Shown piece after piece: positions 39,071 to 49,858 of a stretch of DNA of 64,000 nucleotides. The DNA lies in NCBI GenBank assembly GCA_033763135.1, contig JANRKY010000158.1, positions 1 through 64,000 on the forward strand, written 5' to 3'. Under the pieces are notes generated by a model, which searched no databases, was not told the origin of the DNA, and saw only the letters and a program-made list of their open reading frames with translations. Source of the DNA: DALYLB01 sp033763135. Its GTDB lineage: Bacteria > Acidobacteriota > Blastocatellia > RBC074. The translations under genes were made by a program, and so were the position numbers. Position 1 is the first letter of the stretch; each line of letters starts with the position of its first letter.

Positions 39071-39457
39071 CTATCTCTTCGCCAGCACATCGGGCGCGAC
39101 GATGCTGACCTTCTCGGCCTTGAGGACCGCGCGCCCCTTCCGCATCTCGAGCCGCCCCATCACGGTGGCGCGCGTCACGGGACCGGTCACCAGCGCCTGG
39201 CGCTGGGATTTCGACAACTGCTCCAGCGAGACGACGATCAGCGCCTTGCTCCCCGAATCGAACAGATCGAGCGACAGATAATCGGCGCCGACCGAAACCA
39301 CCTCCGCCGTGATCGAAACCCGGCGTCCCTGATACTCCGCGGGACGCGTCACGAAATCCCGGAGCTCTATTCGGGCATACTCGTTTTTAGCGACGCGACT
39401 GTCGCCCAAAGCCACCGCACAAAACAGACAAACCACCAGAAAAGATCTAACAAACAT
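39071..39457 (-). CDS. small exported protein of unknown function
   Basis: A 128-residue protein with a signal peptide (about 1-18, VVCLFCAVALGDS). The mature part looks like an OB-fold: FVTRPAEYQGRRVSITAEVVSVGADYLSLDLFDSGSKALIVVSLEQL, the pattern found in small nucleic-acid- or ligand-binding domains of exported proteins. I do not recognise the family. It is monocistronic, followed by a clean terminator, and lies divergent from the gene at 39746. Confidence 0.65.
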   Translation of the reverse strand: MFVRSFLVVCLFCAVALGDSRVAKNEYARIELRDFVTRPAEYQGRRVSITAEVVSVGADYLSLDLFDSGSKALIVVSLEQLSKSQRQALVTGPVTRATVMGRLEMRKGRAVLKAEKVSIVAPDVLAKR

Positions 39458-39658
39458 TCAATCTCCCCATAATCAAGTTGATAACAAAAAAAGAATCTTC
39501 ATCCGTATGAATCTCCGCTTCTCCCCGACCGCTGCGGCGACCGGCGGCAAGCAAAGGCGCGGAGTGTATCGAATCCGGCGCGGCATGGCAAGTGCGGCAG
39601 GGCGGTGGCAGCCGGTCTGCCGCGGCACGGGGGCCTCCACCATCTGCCGCGAAGCCGC

Positions 39659-39687
39659 TTGCTATGACCGGGCGGCGATGCTACAAA
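39659..39687 (+). promoter_or_regulatory. candidate promoter for the gene at 39746
   Basis: TTGCTA at 39659-39664 and TACAAA at 39682-39687 are spaced by 17 bases and lie about 60 bases before the TTG start. The rest of the 288-base divergent gap 39458-39745 shows no other signal. Confidence 0.4.
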
Positions 39688-39745
39688 TGCGAATCCCCAG
39701 ATGGTTCGTGAATAAGAGGCTGATGATCTATTCGGAGGTTCGTTC

Positions 39746-40282
39746 TTGAAGCGCTTTATTTCCCTGCTTTTGTCGCTGTTCCTGGTTGGCCTGCTGTCGT
39801 CCGCCGCGTTTGCGCAGACGAAGAAACGAAAGACGACGACGCGTCGTCGCGCGCCCGTGGAGGAGCCCGCGCCGAAACCGATTCTCGATATGCGTCCCGA
39901 GGCCATGGCCGTCGCCGAGCAGTTGAAGAACGTCTCCAAGTTCGTCTTTATTTACGGCAAGATCGTCAACGGGCTGGAAGTCGCGGAGGAACAGACCCGG
40001 CGCGGACAGATGACTGCGGCCGCGGCCGCGAAGAACAAACAGACGCGCGAGGCGCTGATCGCCAGCATCAACAGCCTTCGCGTCGGCATCGAGGGTGTGT
40101 CGAAGAGCTTCCAGGCGAATCCGCGGATGCAGGTGCAATATCTGAAGCTCTCCTATGCGTCGGAATCGACGGCCTCCGCCGAGCAGCTCGCCCTGGCGGG
40201 CCGGTTCGACGAGGCCGGCAAGGCGCTCGTCACGGCGGTCGAACGGCTCACCGACACGATTCTTTCCATGCGGCTCCAATAG
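39746..40282 (+). CDS. exported helical protein of unknown function
   Basis: A 178-residue protein with a signal peptide (about 1-23, SSAAFAQ), a basic low-complexity stretch (TKKRKTTTRRRAPVEEP) and an all-helical domain (about 50-178). The start is TTG at 39746, chosen because GGAGG lies 7 bases before it and the signal peptide begins there. I do not recognise the family. It converges on the ABC ATPase gene with only 10 bases between the stop codons. Helical repeats with conserved Leu/Ala suggest a bundle, nothing more. Confidence 0.7.
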   Translation: MKRFISLLLSLFLVGLLSSAAFAQTKKRKTTTRRRAPVEEPAPKPILDMRPEAMAVAEQLKNVSKFVFIYGKIVNGLEVAEEQTRRGQMTAAAAAKNKQTREALIASINSLRVGIEGVSKSFQANPRMQVQYLKLSYASESTASAEQLALAGRFDEAGKALVTAVERLTDTILSMRLQ

Positions 40283-40292
40283 AGGGCGCGGA

Positions 40293-41807
<1,515 letters not shown>

Positions 41808-41819
41808 TTTCCCACCTGG

Positions 41820-41868
41820 AAGACGACGCGGCGACGCGGCGACGCGTCGCTCTCCATCGCCGCGTCGG
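41820..41868. repeat. CGACGCGGCGACGC-family repeat between BMP and ABC genes
   Basis: GAAGACGACGCGGCGACGCG tandem units face CGCGTCGC and ATCGCCGCGTCGGTC, a short stem filling the 61-base gap. It may lower or raise expression of the downstream ATPase gene relative to the lipoprotein gene. Confidence 0.7.
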
Positions 41869-42897
<1,029 letters not shown>

Positions 42898-42954
42898 GAG
42901 AGATCTCCTGTTGCGTCCGGCGATTATTGGCCATCTCGCCCGCGAAGGCAAAGC

Positions 42955-43027
42955 GCGAGGCGGTGACGCGGAGCGACGCGGCGATGGAAAGCGACGCGTC
43001 GCTCCGCCTCGCCGTGTCGCCGCCTCG
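42955..43027. repeat. CGACGCGGCGACGC-family stem-loop
   Basis: GCGAGGCGGTGACGCGGAGCGACGCGGCGATGG faces CGACGCGTCGCTCCGCCTCGCCGTGTCGCCGCC (each described as about 33-base arms at 42956-42988 and 42991-43024), an imperfect hairpin between the surface protein gene and the BMP gene. Confidence 0.75.
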
Positions 43028-43028
43028 C

Positions 43029-45230
43029 TTAACAGCTCGGCGGGAAGATCGGGAGGGTGTAGGTGTCGGTGCCGCAGCGGAGTTTGGGCAGGCGGATTCC
43101 GCCATTGAAGGGCGTGCCGACGCTTCCCTGGGTCAGATTGTTATTGAAGAAGATGCCCGCGACGCCGTAGCTGCCCGAGGGCCCGAGGCGCATCCAGCCG
43201 GTGCGACCGGTGGGGATGACCGAGGTCATTCGGGGGACGGTGCGCGGAAAACTTCCCGTGAACGCCTGTTTGAACTGGCACGAGGTCGAGCTGAAGGAGA
43301 AGCTGAAGGTGTTCTCCGCGTCGTTGTAGAGAATGCCGAAGATCGAGCCGATGGGCGCCGCGCCGAAGGCGAGGTTTCCGCCCGTGCGAACCAGGACGAG
43401 CAGGGGGTTGTTCCCATCGATGATGCTCGGAATCATCGGAATCGCGAGCTGATTCGCGGGCTGGGAATAGGTCAGTCCGTCGAGCGGAAGCGTCGCCATC
43501 GAGGAGTTGGCGTCGCACCCGGGGAGATTTCCGGTATAGAGCGCCTGAAAATTCTCCGCCGGAATCATCCCGTTCTGGCCGTTTGCGAAATGGATGTCGG
43601 CCTGGCCGATGAGATGATTGAAACTGGTCGGGCAGCCGAGCTCGTCGACCGCCACGGCGACGAAATAACCCGTCGTCCCCGGATCGAAATCGGACGTCAG
43701 GAAACTGAGCGTCTGGTTCTGCGTCAGGCAGACATAGCCGTCCGAGACGTTGCAGGAAGAACCGTCGACGAAAAAGATATGCACCGAGATCGGGCGGTTC
43801 TGATTCGTGTTGGTCATCGAAATGCGCGTATTCTCATTGAGCGGATTGATCGCGTCCGAGGTGTAGAGCGGGAAGAGCAGCACCGATCCCGCATCGGTCG
43901 CGCAGGGATTGGCGGTCGGCGGCGGAGGCGTCGTCGGCGCCGGCAGGATCGTCGTCGGGTCGTTCGCGGTGTTGTTGGTCGAGTTGGCGTCTCCCTGGAC
44001 CGAGACGGTCGCCGTATTGACCACCGACGAAGCGATCTGCGCCGCCACATTGACCGTCAGATTGATCGTCGCCGAGGCGGACGGCGCGAGCGCCGCCGTC
44101 GAGGTGCAGACCACCGCCTGCCCGTTCGGAGCGCATGTCCATCCCGTCCCCGTGGCCGACGCAAAGGTCATTCCCGCCGGCAGCGTGTCGGTCACCGTGA
44201 TCGTTCCGCTCGTCGCGAAGTTGCCGGCGTTGAAGACCGTCAGCGAATAGAGGCCGCTCGAACCGGCCGTGAAGTTCGCGGGATGCGATTTCGTCAGCGA
44301 AAGATCGACGAACCCCGCGATCTCCCCGAAATTGTAGTTGACCGCATTGACGCCCGCCGCCAGCGCGATATTGGTGACCAGGTCGTTGCCGAGCGTTCCG
44401 CCCGCCGATCCCAGCGCGTCCTTCCCGTCCAGATAGCCCGCCGGCTGCGTCTCCGCCACCTTGTATGTGCCGGCATTCAGGTCGGAGAAGATATAGGCGC
44501 CGCTCGCCTGCGTCGTCGTCGTCAGCGCCACCGCCGCGCCCTGGCTGTCCGTCCCCGTCAAGGTCAGCGTCGCTCCGCCGATTCCCGCCTCTCCCGAATC
44601 CTTGACGCCATTGTTGTTTCCATCGACATAAACATTCCCCGCGAGCGAGGATTTCACCGCAATGACCGTGATCGTGACGCTCGAATCGTCATCCTCGTTC
44701 TTGCTGTCGTCGCCGGGAATCGAATCGGAATCGTTCTGATTGGCTTTCTGCACCTGCGCGTAATTGACGATGTTTCCCACGGCGTTCGCGTTGATCACCG
44801 TCGCGATCTGCAGCACCTGACTCTGCCCCGGCGACAGATTGCCGACCGTCCAGATCCCCGATGTCGCGTTGTAATTGAGCGTCGACGCCCCCGCGAACGT
44901 CAGCCCCGCCGGCAGCAGATCCTTCACCGTCACCCCCGTCGCCGTCACGCAGGGCTCCGTCGTCGTCGAATTCTTCCGACAGGTCGTCGCATTCGTCACC
45001 GTCAATTGATAGACGATCTGCAGCCCGCCGCGATACCCGCCCAACGGCCGGGCGCTCACCAGCTTCACCAGCGACAGATCGATCAGATTGCTTTGCGCCG
45101 CCGCCGGCCGCTCCGCCCACCACACGCCCGTCAAAGACAACATCAGCACCAGGGCAATACCGACAACCGCTTTTTGTACTTTATGAAGATTTGCAGCGCA
45201 GGCTGCGGGGATGGATTTGCTGAGCATCAT
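43029..45230 (-). CDS. exported surface protein with DUF11 and SdrD-B-like domains
   Basis: A 733-residue protein with a long signal region (hydrophobic about 19-45), then DUF11 (about 45-155), an SdrD B-like/collagen-binding-type Ig domain (about 195-290, AGNVYVDGNNNGVKDSGEAG), a second DUF11 (about 300-425) and a Thr/Pro linker (430-445). The C-terminal 290 residues form a separate Cys-containing domain ending FPPSC that I do not recognise; it looks like a lectin-like or secreted all-beta module. The Ca-binding DGNNNGVKD loop is typical of SdrD domains. It is probably secreted or cell-surface, used for adhesion. ATG codons at 45230 and 45227 are both possible after GGAGAAG. Confidence 0.82.
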   Translation of the reverse strand: MMLSKSIPAACAANLHKVQKAVVGIALVLMLSLTGVWWAERPAAAQSNLIDLSLVKLVSARPLGGYRGGLQIVYQLTVTNATTCRKNSTTTEPCVTATGVTVKDLLPAGLTFAGASTLNYNATSGIWTVGNLSPGQSQVLQIATVINANAVGNIVNYAQVQKANQNDSDSIPGDDSKNEDDDSSVTITVIAVKSSLAGNVYVDGNNNGVKDSGEAGIGGATLTLTGTDSQGAAVALTTTTQASGAYIFSDLNAGTYKVAETQPAGYLDGKDALGSAGGTLGNDLVTNIALAAGVNAVNYNFGEIAGFVDLSLTKSHPANFTAGSSGLYSLTVFNAGNFATSGTITVTDTLPAGMTFASATGTGWTCAPNGQAVVCTSTAALAPSASATINLTVNVAAQIASSVVNTATVSVQGDANSTNNTANDPTTILPAPTTPPPPTANPCATDAGSVLLFPLYTSDAINPLNENTRISMTNTNQNRPISVHIFFVDGSSCNVSDGYVCLTQNQTLSFLTSDFDPGTTGYFVAVAVDELGCPTSFNHLIGQADIHFANGQNGMIPAENFQALYTGNLPGCDANSSMATLPLDGLTYSQPANQLAIPMIPSIIDGNNPLLVLVRTGGNLAFGAAPIGSIFGILYNDAENTFSFSFSSTSCQFKQAFTGSFPRTVPRMTSVIPTGRTGWMRLGPSGSYGVAGIFFNNNLTQGSVGTPFNGGIRLPKLRCGTDTYTLPIFPPSC

Positions 45231-45500
45231 ACTTCTCCATTTCAAACGGGGATGATCGGTCACCGGCGGACAGAGATCCGCCTCTCTTCATACATCGTGA
45301 AGAGGGTGTGTCCGACCGGAATACTGTTCATTGAACTGGTTGCGAAGCGACCCGCCACAAGTTATCGTCGCGCGCCTTGGAGCACCGGAAACCCCTTTTC
45401 GGTTGCTCGCGGATAAAAATATACTCACCTCGCGTCGCAAACCGGCGAAGGACGAGCGGCGGGAAGCGAGAGACGCGAGATTAACCCGGGAGAAACGACC

Positions 45501-46259
45501 ATGCGATTTGAGGGAAGGAGCGCCATCGTCACGGGCGGCGGCGGAGAGATCGGGCGGGCGACGGCGCTGCGACTGGCGCGCGAGGGGGCGAGCGTCGCGG
45601 TGGTGGACCTGCATCCGGAGCCGGCAGAGGCCGTGGCTGCGGAGATCACAAGCCTTGGCGGGGCTGCGTTTTCGCTGCGGACGGACGTCGCCGATCGCGA
45701 AGACGTCGAGAGGATGGCGGCGGCAACCGTCGATCGGTTCGGCCGGATCGACGTGCTCTGCAACATCGCGGGGATCGCGCCCTCGGCGCCGTTTCTGGAG
45801 ACCTCGGATGAGAACTGGCAGGCGACGATCGACGTGAACTTGAAGGGCGTCTTTCTCTGCTCGCAGATCGTCGCGCGGCGGATGGTGGCGCAGGGCGGCG
45901 GCGGCGCGATCGTCAATATGGCCTCCACCAACGGGCTGGTCGGCGAAGCCGGCCTCGCGCCCTACAATGCCTCGAAGTTCGGCGTCGTCGGCCTGACGAT
46001 GACCACGGCCATCGAACTGGCGCCCCATGGCATCCGCGTCAACGCGGCCGCGCCGGGAATGATCGCCACCAGGCTCTCCCGCGCCGTGCTCGACGCCGAT
46101 CCCGAGCTGGCCCGGAGCTATCTGCACGACAAGATCCCCATGGCCCGGTTCGGCACGCCGGACGAAGTGGCCGCCGTCGTGGCCTTCCTGGCCTCGGACG
46201 ACGCCGCCTTCGTCACCGGCCACGCGCTGGTCGTCGACGGCGGGCAGTTGACGTTCTGA
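45501..46259 (+). CDS. short-chain dehydrogenase/reductase, FabG-like
   Basis: A 252-residue classical SDR. The cofactor motif TGGGGEIG occupies 11-18, NIAG 88-91, and the catalytic Ser142, Tyr155 and Lys159 are present (YNASK). Asp36 after the second strand (VVDLHPE) indicates NAD rather than NADP. The C-terminus (VTGHALVVDGGQLTF) is typical. Substrate cannot be told from sequence. GGGAG precedes the ATG. A TATACT -10-like box lies at 45420-45425, but the whole 270-base divergent gap has no clear -35. Confidence 0.9.
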   Translation: MRFEGRSAIVTGGGGEIGRATALRLAREGASVAVVDLHPEPAEAVAAEITSLGGAAFSLRTDVADREDVERMAAATVDRFGRIDVLCNIAGIAPSAPFLETSDENWQATIDVNLKGVFLCSQIVARRMVAQGGGGAIVNMASTNGLVGEAGLAPYNASKFGVVGLTMTTAIELAPHGIRVNAAAPGMIATRLSRAVLDADPELARSYLHDKIPMARFGTPDEVAAVVAFLASDDAAFVTGHALVVDGGQLTF

Positions 46260-46261
46260 AA

Positions 46262-46379
46262 TCGGTTGCCGGTTGTCGGTTGTCGGTTGCCGGTTGTCGG
46301 TTGCCGGTTGTCGGTTGCCGGTTGCCGGTTGTCGGTTGCCGGTTGTTGGCTGTTGGCTGTTGGCTGTTGGCTGTCGGTT
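46262..46379. repeat. tandem heptamer TCGGTTG / TTGGCTG repeats
   Basis: About 16 consecutive 7-base units, first GGTTGYC variants (46263-46344), then four TGTTGGC units (46345-46372). Unlike the element at 35775-35920 it has no complementary arm. It fills the space between two convergent genes, the SDR and the sigma factor. Confidence 0.9.
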
Positions 46380-47619
46380 AGTGAAGCTGCGCCAGGCGTC
46401 GTTCGAGGAAGGCGCGCTCGGCGGGATTGTTCACGAGCGAGATGGCCAATTGATAGGCGGTCATGGCCTCGGCGGGGCGGTCGGCGCGGCGGAGCAGTTC
46501 CGCCTTGGCGGCGGGCAACAGGTGATAGCCCGCGAGTTCGCCGCGTCGTTCGAGGGCGGCGATCCAGCCGAGCCCTTCGTCGAGACGGCCCGCCATCGCG
46601 AGCGCGACGGCGGCGTTGAGTTCGACGACGGGCGTGGGCTGGCGCTGCAGCAGTCCGCCGTAGAGGGCCGCGATCTGCGGCCAGTCGGTCTCTTCGGCGC
46701 GGGCGGCGCGGGCGTGCAGCGCGGCGATCGCGGCCTGAATCTGGTACGAGCCCGAACGGCGCTGCGCGACGGCCGCATCGAGCAGCGCGACGCCCTCCTC
46801 GATCTTCTCCCGATCCCACAGCGTCCGGTCCTGTTCGGCCAGCGGAACGATCTCGCCCGCCGCATCGACGCGCGCCGCGCGTCGCGCATCGTGAAAGAGC
46901 ATCAGCGCAAGCAGCCCCGTCGCCTCCGGCTCGCCGGGCAGCAGTTCGTGCAGCAGGCGCCCGAGCCGGATCGCCTCGCGGCTCAGTTCGACGCGGACGA
47001 AACTCGCCTTCTCCGTCGCCGAATAGGCCTCGTTGAAGACCAGATAAATGACCGAGAGCACGGCGGCGAGCCGTTCGGGCAACTGCTCGGCGCGCGGGAC
47101 CTCGTACGTGATGCGGGCCTCGCGAATCTTCTTTTTCGCGCGGACGATCCGCTGCGCCGTGGTCGCCTCGGTTTCGAGAAAGGCGCGCGCGATCTCGCGC
47201 GTCGTCAGTCCGCAGAGCGTGCGCAGCGCCAGCGCGGCCTGCGCCGCCGGCGCGAGCGCCGGATGGCAACAGGTGAAGATCAGCCGCAACCGGTCGTCCT
47301 CGATGCCCGACGCGTTGACGATCTCCTCTTCCGGCTCGTCGACGACAACCTCGGCGAGTTCAGCCAACTCTCCCTCGACGATTGGCGCGGCCCTGCGACG
47401 ACGCAGCAGATCGATGGCCCGCCGCTGCGCCACGCGCGTCAGCCACGCCCCCGGCCGATCCGGCATCCCCTCTCGCGCCCAGGCCTCGAAGGCCCGCGCA
47501 AACGCATCCTGCAGCGCATCTTCCGCCAGATCGAAATCGCCGTCGAGATACCGAATCAGGCCGGCCAGAATCCGACCGCCCTCCTGCCGGAAGATCTGCT
47601 CGACCAGATGCGCGATCAT
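46378..47619 (-). CDS. ECF42-type RNA polymerase sigma factor
   Basis: A 413-residue sigma factor: region 2 (about 10-75, DLAEDALQDAFARAFEAW), region 4 (about 110-170) and a long C-terminal extension (190-413) of TPR-like helices (PVVELNAAVALAMAGRLDEGLGWIAAL). This extension and the next gene, a YCII/DGPF protein, define the ECF42 group, in which the extension replaces a classical anti-sigma factor. It should direct RNA polymerase to promoters of YCII-type genes and partners. The stop lies inside the end of the heptamer repeat. Confidence 0.92.
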   Translation of the reverse strand: MIAHLVEQIFRQEGGRILAGLIRYLDGDFDLAEDALQDAFARAFEAWAREGMPDRPGAWLTRVAQRRAIDLLRRRRAAPIVEGELAELAEVVVDEPEEEIVNASGIEDDRLRLIFTCCHPALAPAAQAALALRTLCGLTTREIARAFLETEATTAQRIVRAKKKIREARITYEVPRAEQLPERLAAVLSVIYLVFNEAYSATEKASFVRVELSREAIRLGRLLHELLPGEPEATGLLALMLFHDARRAARVDAAGEIVPLAEQDRTLWDREKIEEGVALLDAAVAQRRSGSYQIQAAIAALHARAARAEETDWPQIAALYGGLLQRQPTPVVELNAAVALAMAGRLDEGLGWIAALERRGELAGYHLLPAAKAELLRRADRPAEAMTAYQLAISLVNNPAERAFLERRLAQLH

Positions 47620-47639
47620 TCCGCGTCCCCTCCTTCGCG

Positions 47640-47705
47640 CGAACGACGCGGCGAAGAACGCATCCTTCGCCGCGTCGCCGCGTCGCCGCGTCGGTCTTTC
47701 CGCCT
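47640..47705. repeat. CGACGCGGCGA-family stem-loop between sigma factor and YCII gene
   Basis: GACGCGGCGAAGAACGCATC faces CTTCGCCGCGTC followed by two more GCCGCGTC units and CCGCCTCGCC. It fills most of the 91-base gap between the YCII gene and ECF42 gene on the minus strand. Confidence 0.7.
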
Positions 47706-47710
47706 CGCCG

Positions 47711-48067
47711 TCAGGCCGTCGGATCTTTCATCAGCGGCCGGACTTCGAGATGGCCCGCCTTCACGCCGGGGCATTTCCGCGCCCAGGCGAGGGCCTGATC
47801 GAGATTCTCGGCCTCGATCAGATAATAGCCGCCCAACTGCTCCTTGGTCTCGGCGTACGGGCCGTCCGTGGTGACGACTTCGCCGTTGCGAAGACTGAGC
47901 GTCGTCGCCGATGTCGAGGGCGCCAGCTCCGAGCCGCCGCGTATCACGCCCGCCTCGGCCAGTTCCTGGCTGTAGCTCATATATTCTCCATAGACGGCCT
48001 TAAGCTGGTCCTGCGGCATGTTCGCCCACGCCTGCTCGTCGCTGTAGATCAGAATCATGTATTCCAT
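47711..48067 (-). CDS. YCII/DGPF-domain protein
   Basis: A 118-residue protein with the YCII-related ferredoxin-like fold: MEYMILIYSDEQAWANMP start, VVTTDGPYAETKEQLGGYYLIEAENLDQALAWA core (the DGPF motif reads DGPY). These proteins are encoded next to ECF41/ECF42 sigma factors and are the usual target of ECF42. Biochemical function is unsettled (hydrolase or sensor). The sigma factor gene follows 91 bases downstream on the same strand. Confidence 0.92.
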   Translation of the reverse strand: MEYMILIYSDEQAWANMPQDQLKAVYGEYMSYSQELAEAGVIRGGSELAPSTSATTLSLRNGEVVTTDGPYAETKEQLGGYYLIEAENLDQALAWARKCPGVKAGHLEVRPLMKDPTA

Positions 48068-48137
48068 GGTCTCACTCCTTGAATTTGTCGGTTAATATAA
48101 CGGCTTTCAAGTGAACGCGGCCTTGCCCGGGCGTGTC

Positions 48138-48186
48138 GCGGGTTTCTTAACCCGCGCGGGACGCGGGTTTTCAACCCGCGTCCCGC
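48138..48186. repeat. GCGGGTT...AACCCGC double hairpin
   Basis: The 362-base gap 48068-48429 holds no gene I can support. GCGGGACGCGGGTT at 48156-48169 pairs perfectly with AACCCGCGTCCCGC at 48173-48186 through a 3-base loop. Immediately before it, GCGGGTTTCTTAACCCGC (48138-48155) is a second hairpin. The AT-rich rest of the gap shows no clear promoter. Confidence 0.85.
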
Positions 48187-48429
48187 ATACGCAAGGTCGC
48201 ATTCATTTGAAAATCGCTATAAGACGAACTCGGACCAGGAAACATTCGGACGGATACTCAACCACTATCGGGGCCCCGTGCCCCCTGTGTTCCCCGTGGT
48301 TGAGTTCTCCTGCCCGAATCTTCCTTGTCCTGATTTAGATTCAACGGCTCTCACTCTCACGACGCAGCAATCGGCCGATTTCGACAGACCGGGCCAAAAA
48401 TTGTTGAAAAAGATTTCGGGAGAGCGAGT

Positions 48430-48858
48430 CTATCGCGTCTGGCCGACGAGCGTCGCCACAACCCGGCGCGAACCGCCGTGATCGCGGTGTTCGCCGAGAT
48501 AGATGCCCTGCCACGTCCCGAGCAGCAGTTCGCCGCGACCGATGGGAATCGTCAGGCCGCTGCCGAAGAGCGAGGCCTTGATGTGCGCCGGCATATCATC
48601 GGGCCCCTCGATCGTGTGCTCGTAATACGGCACATTCTCGGGAACCAGCACATTCATATGCCGCTCCAGGTCCCGCCGGACATCCGGGCTGACATTCTCA
48701 TTGATCGTCAGCGACGCCGACGTGTGCTGAATGAAAAGATGCAGAAATCCGATCTCGATGCGATCGAGGCCCGGCAGCTGCTCGACGATCTCGCGCGTCA
48801 CGACGTGAAACCCGCGCGAGCGGGCTTTCAGGGTCAGGATCTTTTGAAACCATTCCAT
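48430..48858 (-). CDS. YjbQ / UPF0047 family protein (thiamine-phosphate synthase-like)
   Basis: A 142-residue protein with the UPF0047/YjbQ fold. Conserved residues are in FLHLFIQHTSASLTINENV, DLERHMNVLVP, HIKASLFGSGLTIPI and GTWQGIYLGEHR. E. coli YjbQ has weak thiamine phosphate synthase activity, but the physiological role of the family is open. GGAGGGG precedes the ATG by a slightly long gap (GCGATAAAAA). It is monocistronic and divergent from the gene at 48994. Confidence 0.9.
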   Translation of the reverse strand: MEWFQKILTLKARSRGFHVVTREIVEQLPGLDRIEIGFLHLFIQHTSASLTINENVSPDVRRDLERHMNVLVPENVPYYEHTIEGPDDMPAHIKASLFGSGLTIPIGRGELLLGTWQGIYLGEHRDHGGSRRVVATLVGQTR

Positions 48859-48993
48859 TTTTTATCGCCCCTCCCCGGGAAAGAATATTTGCCCCCATCG
48901 TTTTCGGATTTTTTCCCACAAAGAATAAATCAGATGATGACACAAGCCTCTTGGAGTTAAAATGCCCCGCCAGAATGAAAGGAGGCCGATGCA

Positions 48994-49338
48994 ATGACAG
49001 GCATTACATTCGAGCAGGCATTGGCGGTCGTTCAATCTCTCCCTTTTGAGGAGAAGCAGCGACTGCTCCAATGGCTCGCTGAAGAAGAGCGAAAACAGGT
49101 GGCGCAGCAGGATTCCGGCGCGGCCCGTTCTCCGTCCCGGGAGTCCGAAATGAAATGGCTGCTCGCGCACGAAGCCGAATACGCGGGACAATGGCTGGCG
49201 CTGGACAGAGATCGGCTCCTCAGCCACGGCCCCGATCCCCACAAGGTTCGTTCAGACGCCCGTGCGATGGGGGTGGAATCACCGTTTGTGGTATTCGCGG
49301 AAAACCCGGAAGAGTTCACGACGGGAGGCTGGCTATAA
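48994..49338 (+). CDS. DUF5678-like small protein with helical N-terminus
   Basis: A 114-residue protein. The N-terminal 40 residues are a helix (FEQALAVVQSLPFEEKQRLLQWLAEE) like the antitoxin-type or DUF2281 N-terminal helices. The C-terminal half (KWLLAHEAEYAGQWLALDRDRLLSHGPDPHKVRSDARAMGV) matches the DUF5678 pattern. Its stop overlaps the start of the following gene (TAATG), so the two are translationally coupled. GGAGG precedes a plausible ATG at 48994 (AAAGGAGGCCGATGCA). It resembles small toxin-antitoxin type pairs in layout, but nothing proves that. Confidence 0.7.
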   Translation: MTGITFEQALAVVQSLPFEEKQRLLQWLAEEERKQVAQQDSGAARSPSRESEMKWLLAHEAEYAGQWLALDRDRLLSHGPDPHKVRSDARAMGVESPFVVFAENPEEFTTGGWL

Positions 49339-49751
49339 TGGCTGAAATCTTGTCGTTCAGAACCGTCTTCCAATACGACATACGCAAATCGGGAATCACA
49401 ATTCCCATTCGATTGGAATGGAATGGCAGGCAGACAGAGTTCAAAGCAAAAGTCGATAGCGGATCAAGCGCCTGCATCGTTGCGAGAAATTACGGTGAGG
49501 ATCTCGGTCTGATGATCGAGAAGGGCCACCCTCAGCGTTTTGAGACCGTCACCGGCGGGTTTCAGACGTATGGCCACGAAGTCACGCTCAGCGCCGGCGG
49601 CCTCGACCTGACGACGATTGTCTATTTCGCCGCCGATCCCGGAATAACCCGCAACGTGCTTGGCAGGCAGGGATGGCTTGATCGCCTCAGAATCGGCCTC
49701 GTCGATTACGAAGGCAAACTATATTTGAGTCATTTCAACGACGCCTCATAG
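49338..49751 (+). CDS. retropepsin-like aspartyl protease family protein
   Basis: A 137-residue single-domain protein with a retropepsin-like fold: the active-site motif VDSGSSACIV (Asp at about 40), then a hydrophobic core VTLSAGGLDLTTIVYFA and the dimer-type second motif NVLGRQGWLDRLRIGLVDY. The single D(S/T)G triplet means it should be active only as a homodimer. It overlaps the stop of the DUF5678-like gene (TAATG), with GGGAGG 10 bases before the ATG. The longer frame upstream overlaps that gene and is not used. Pairs of this kind are widespread in soil bacteria and cyanobacteria and of unknown role. Confidence 0.85.
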   Translation: MAEILSFRTVFQYDIRKSGITIPIRLEWNGRQTEFKAKVDSGSSACIVARNYGEDLGLMIEKGHPQRFETVTGGFQTYGHEVTLSAGGLDLTTIVYFAADPGITRNVLGRQGWLDRLRIGLVDYEGKLYLSHFNDAS

Positions 49752-49858
49752 CCCTTCTTGCGGATGACGGCTCAGCCCCGAAAGGAACTGATGAGGAACA
49801 AGGCGGAGGCTTCCGCTGCTGCGTCCTTCCAGCTCGATCCCATCAACAAAATGCCTTC

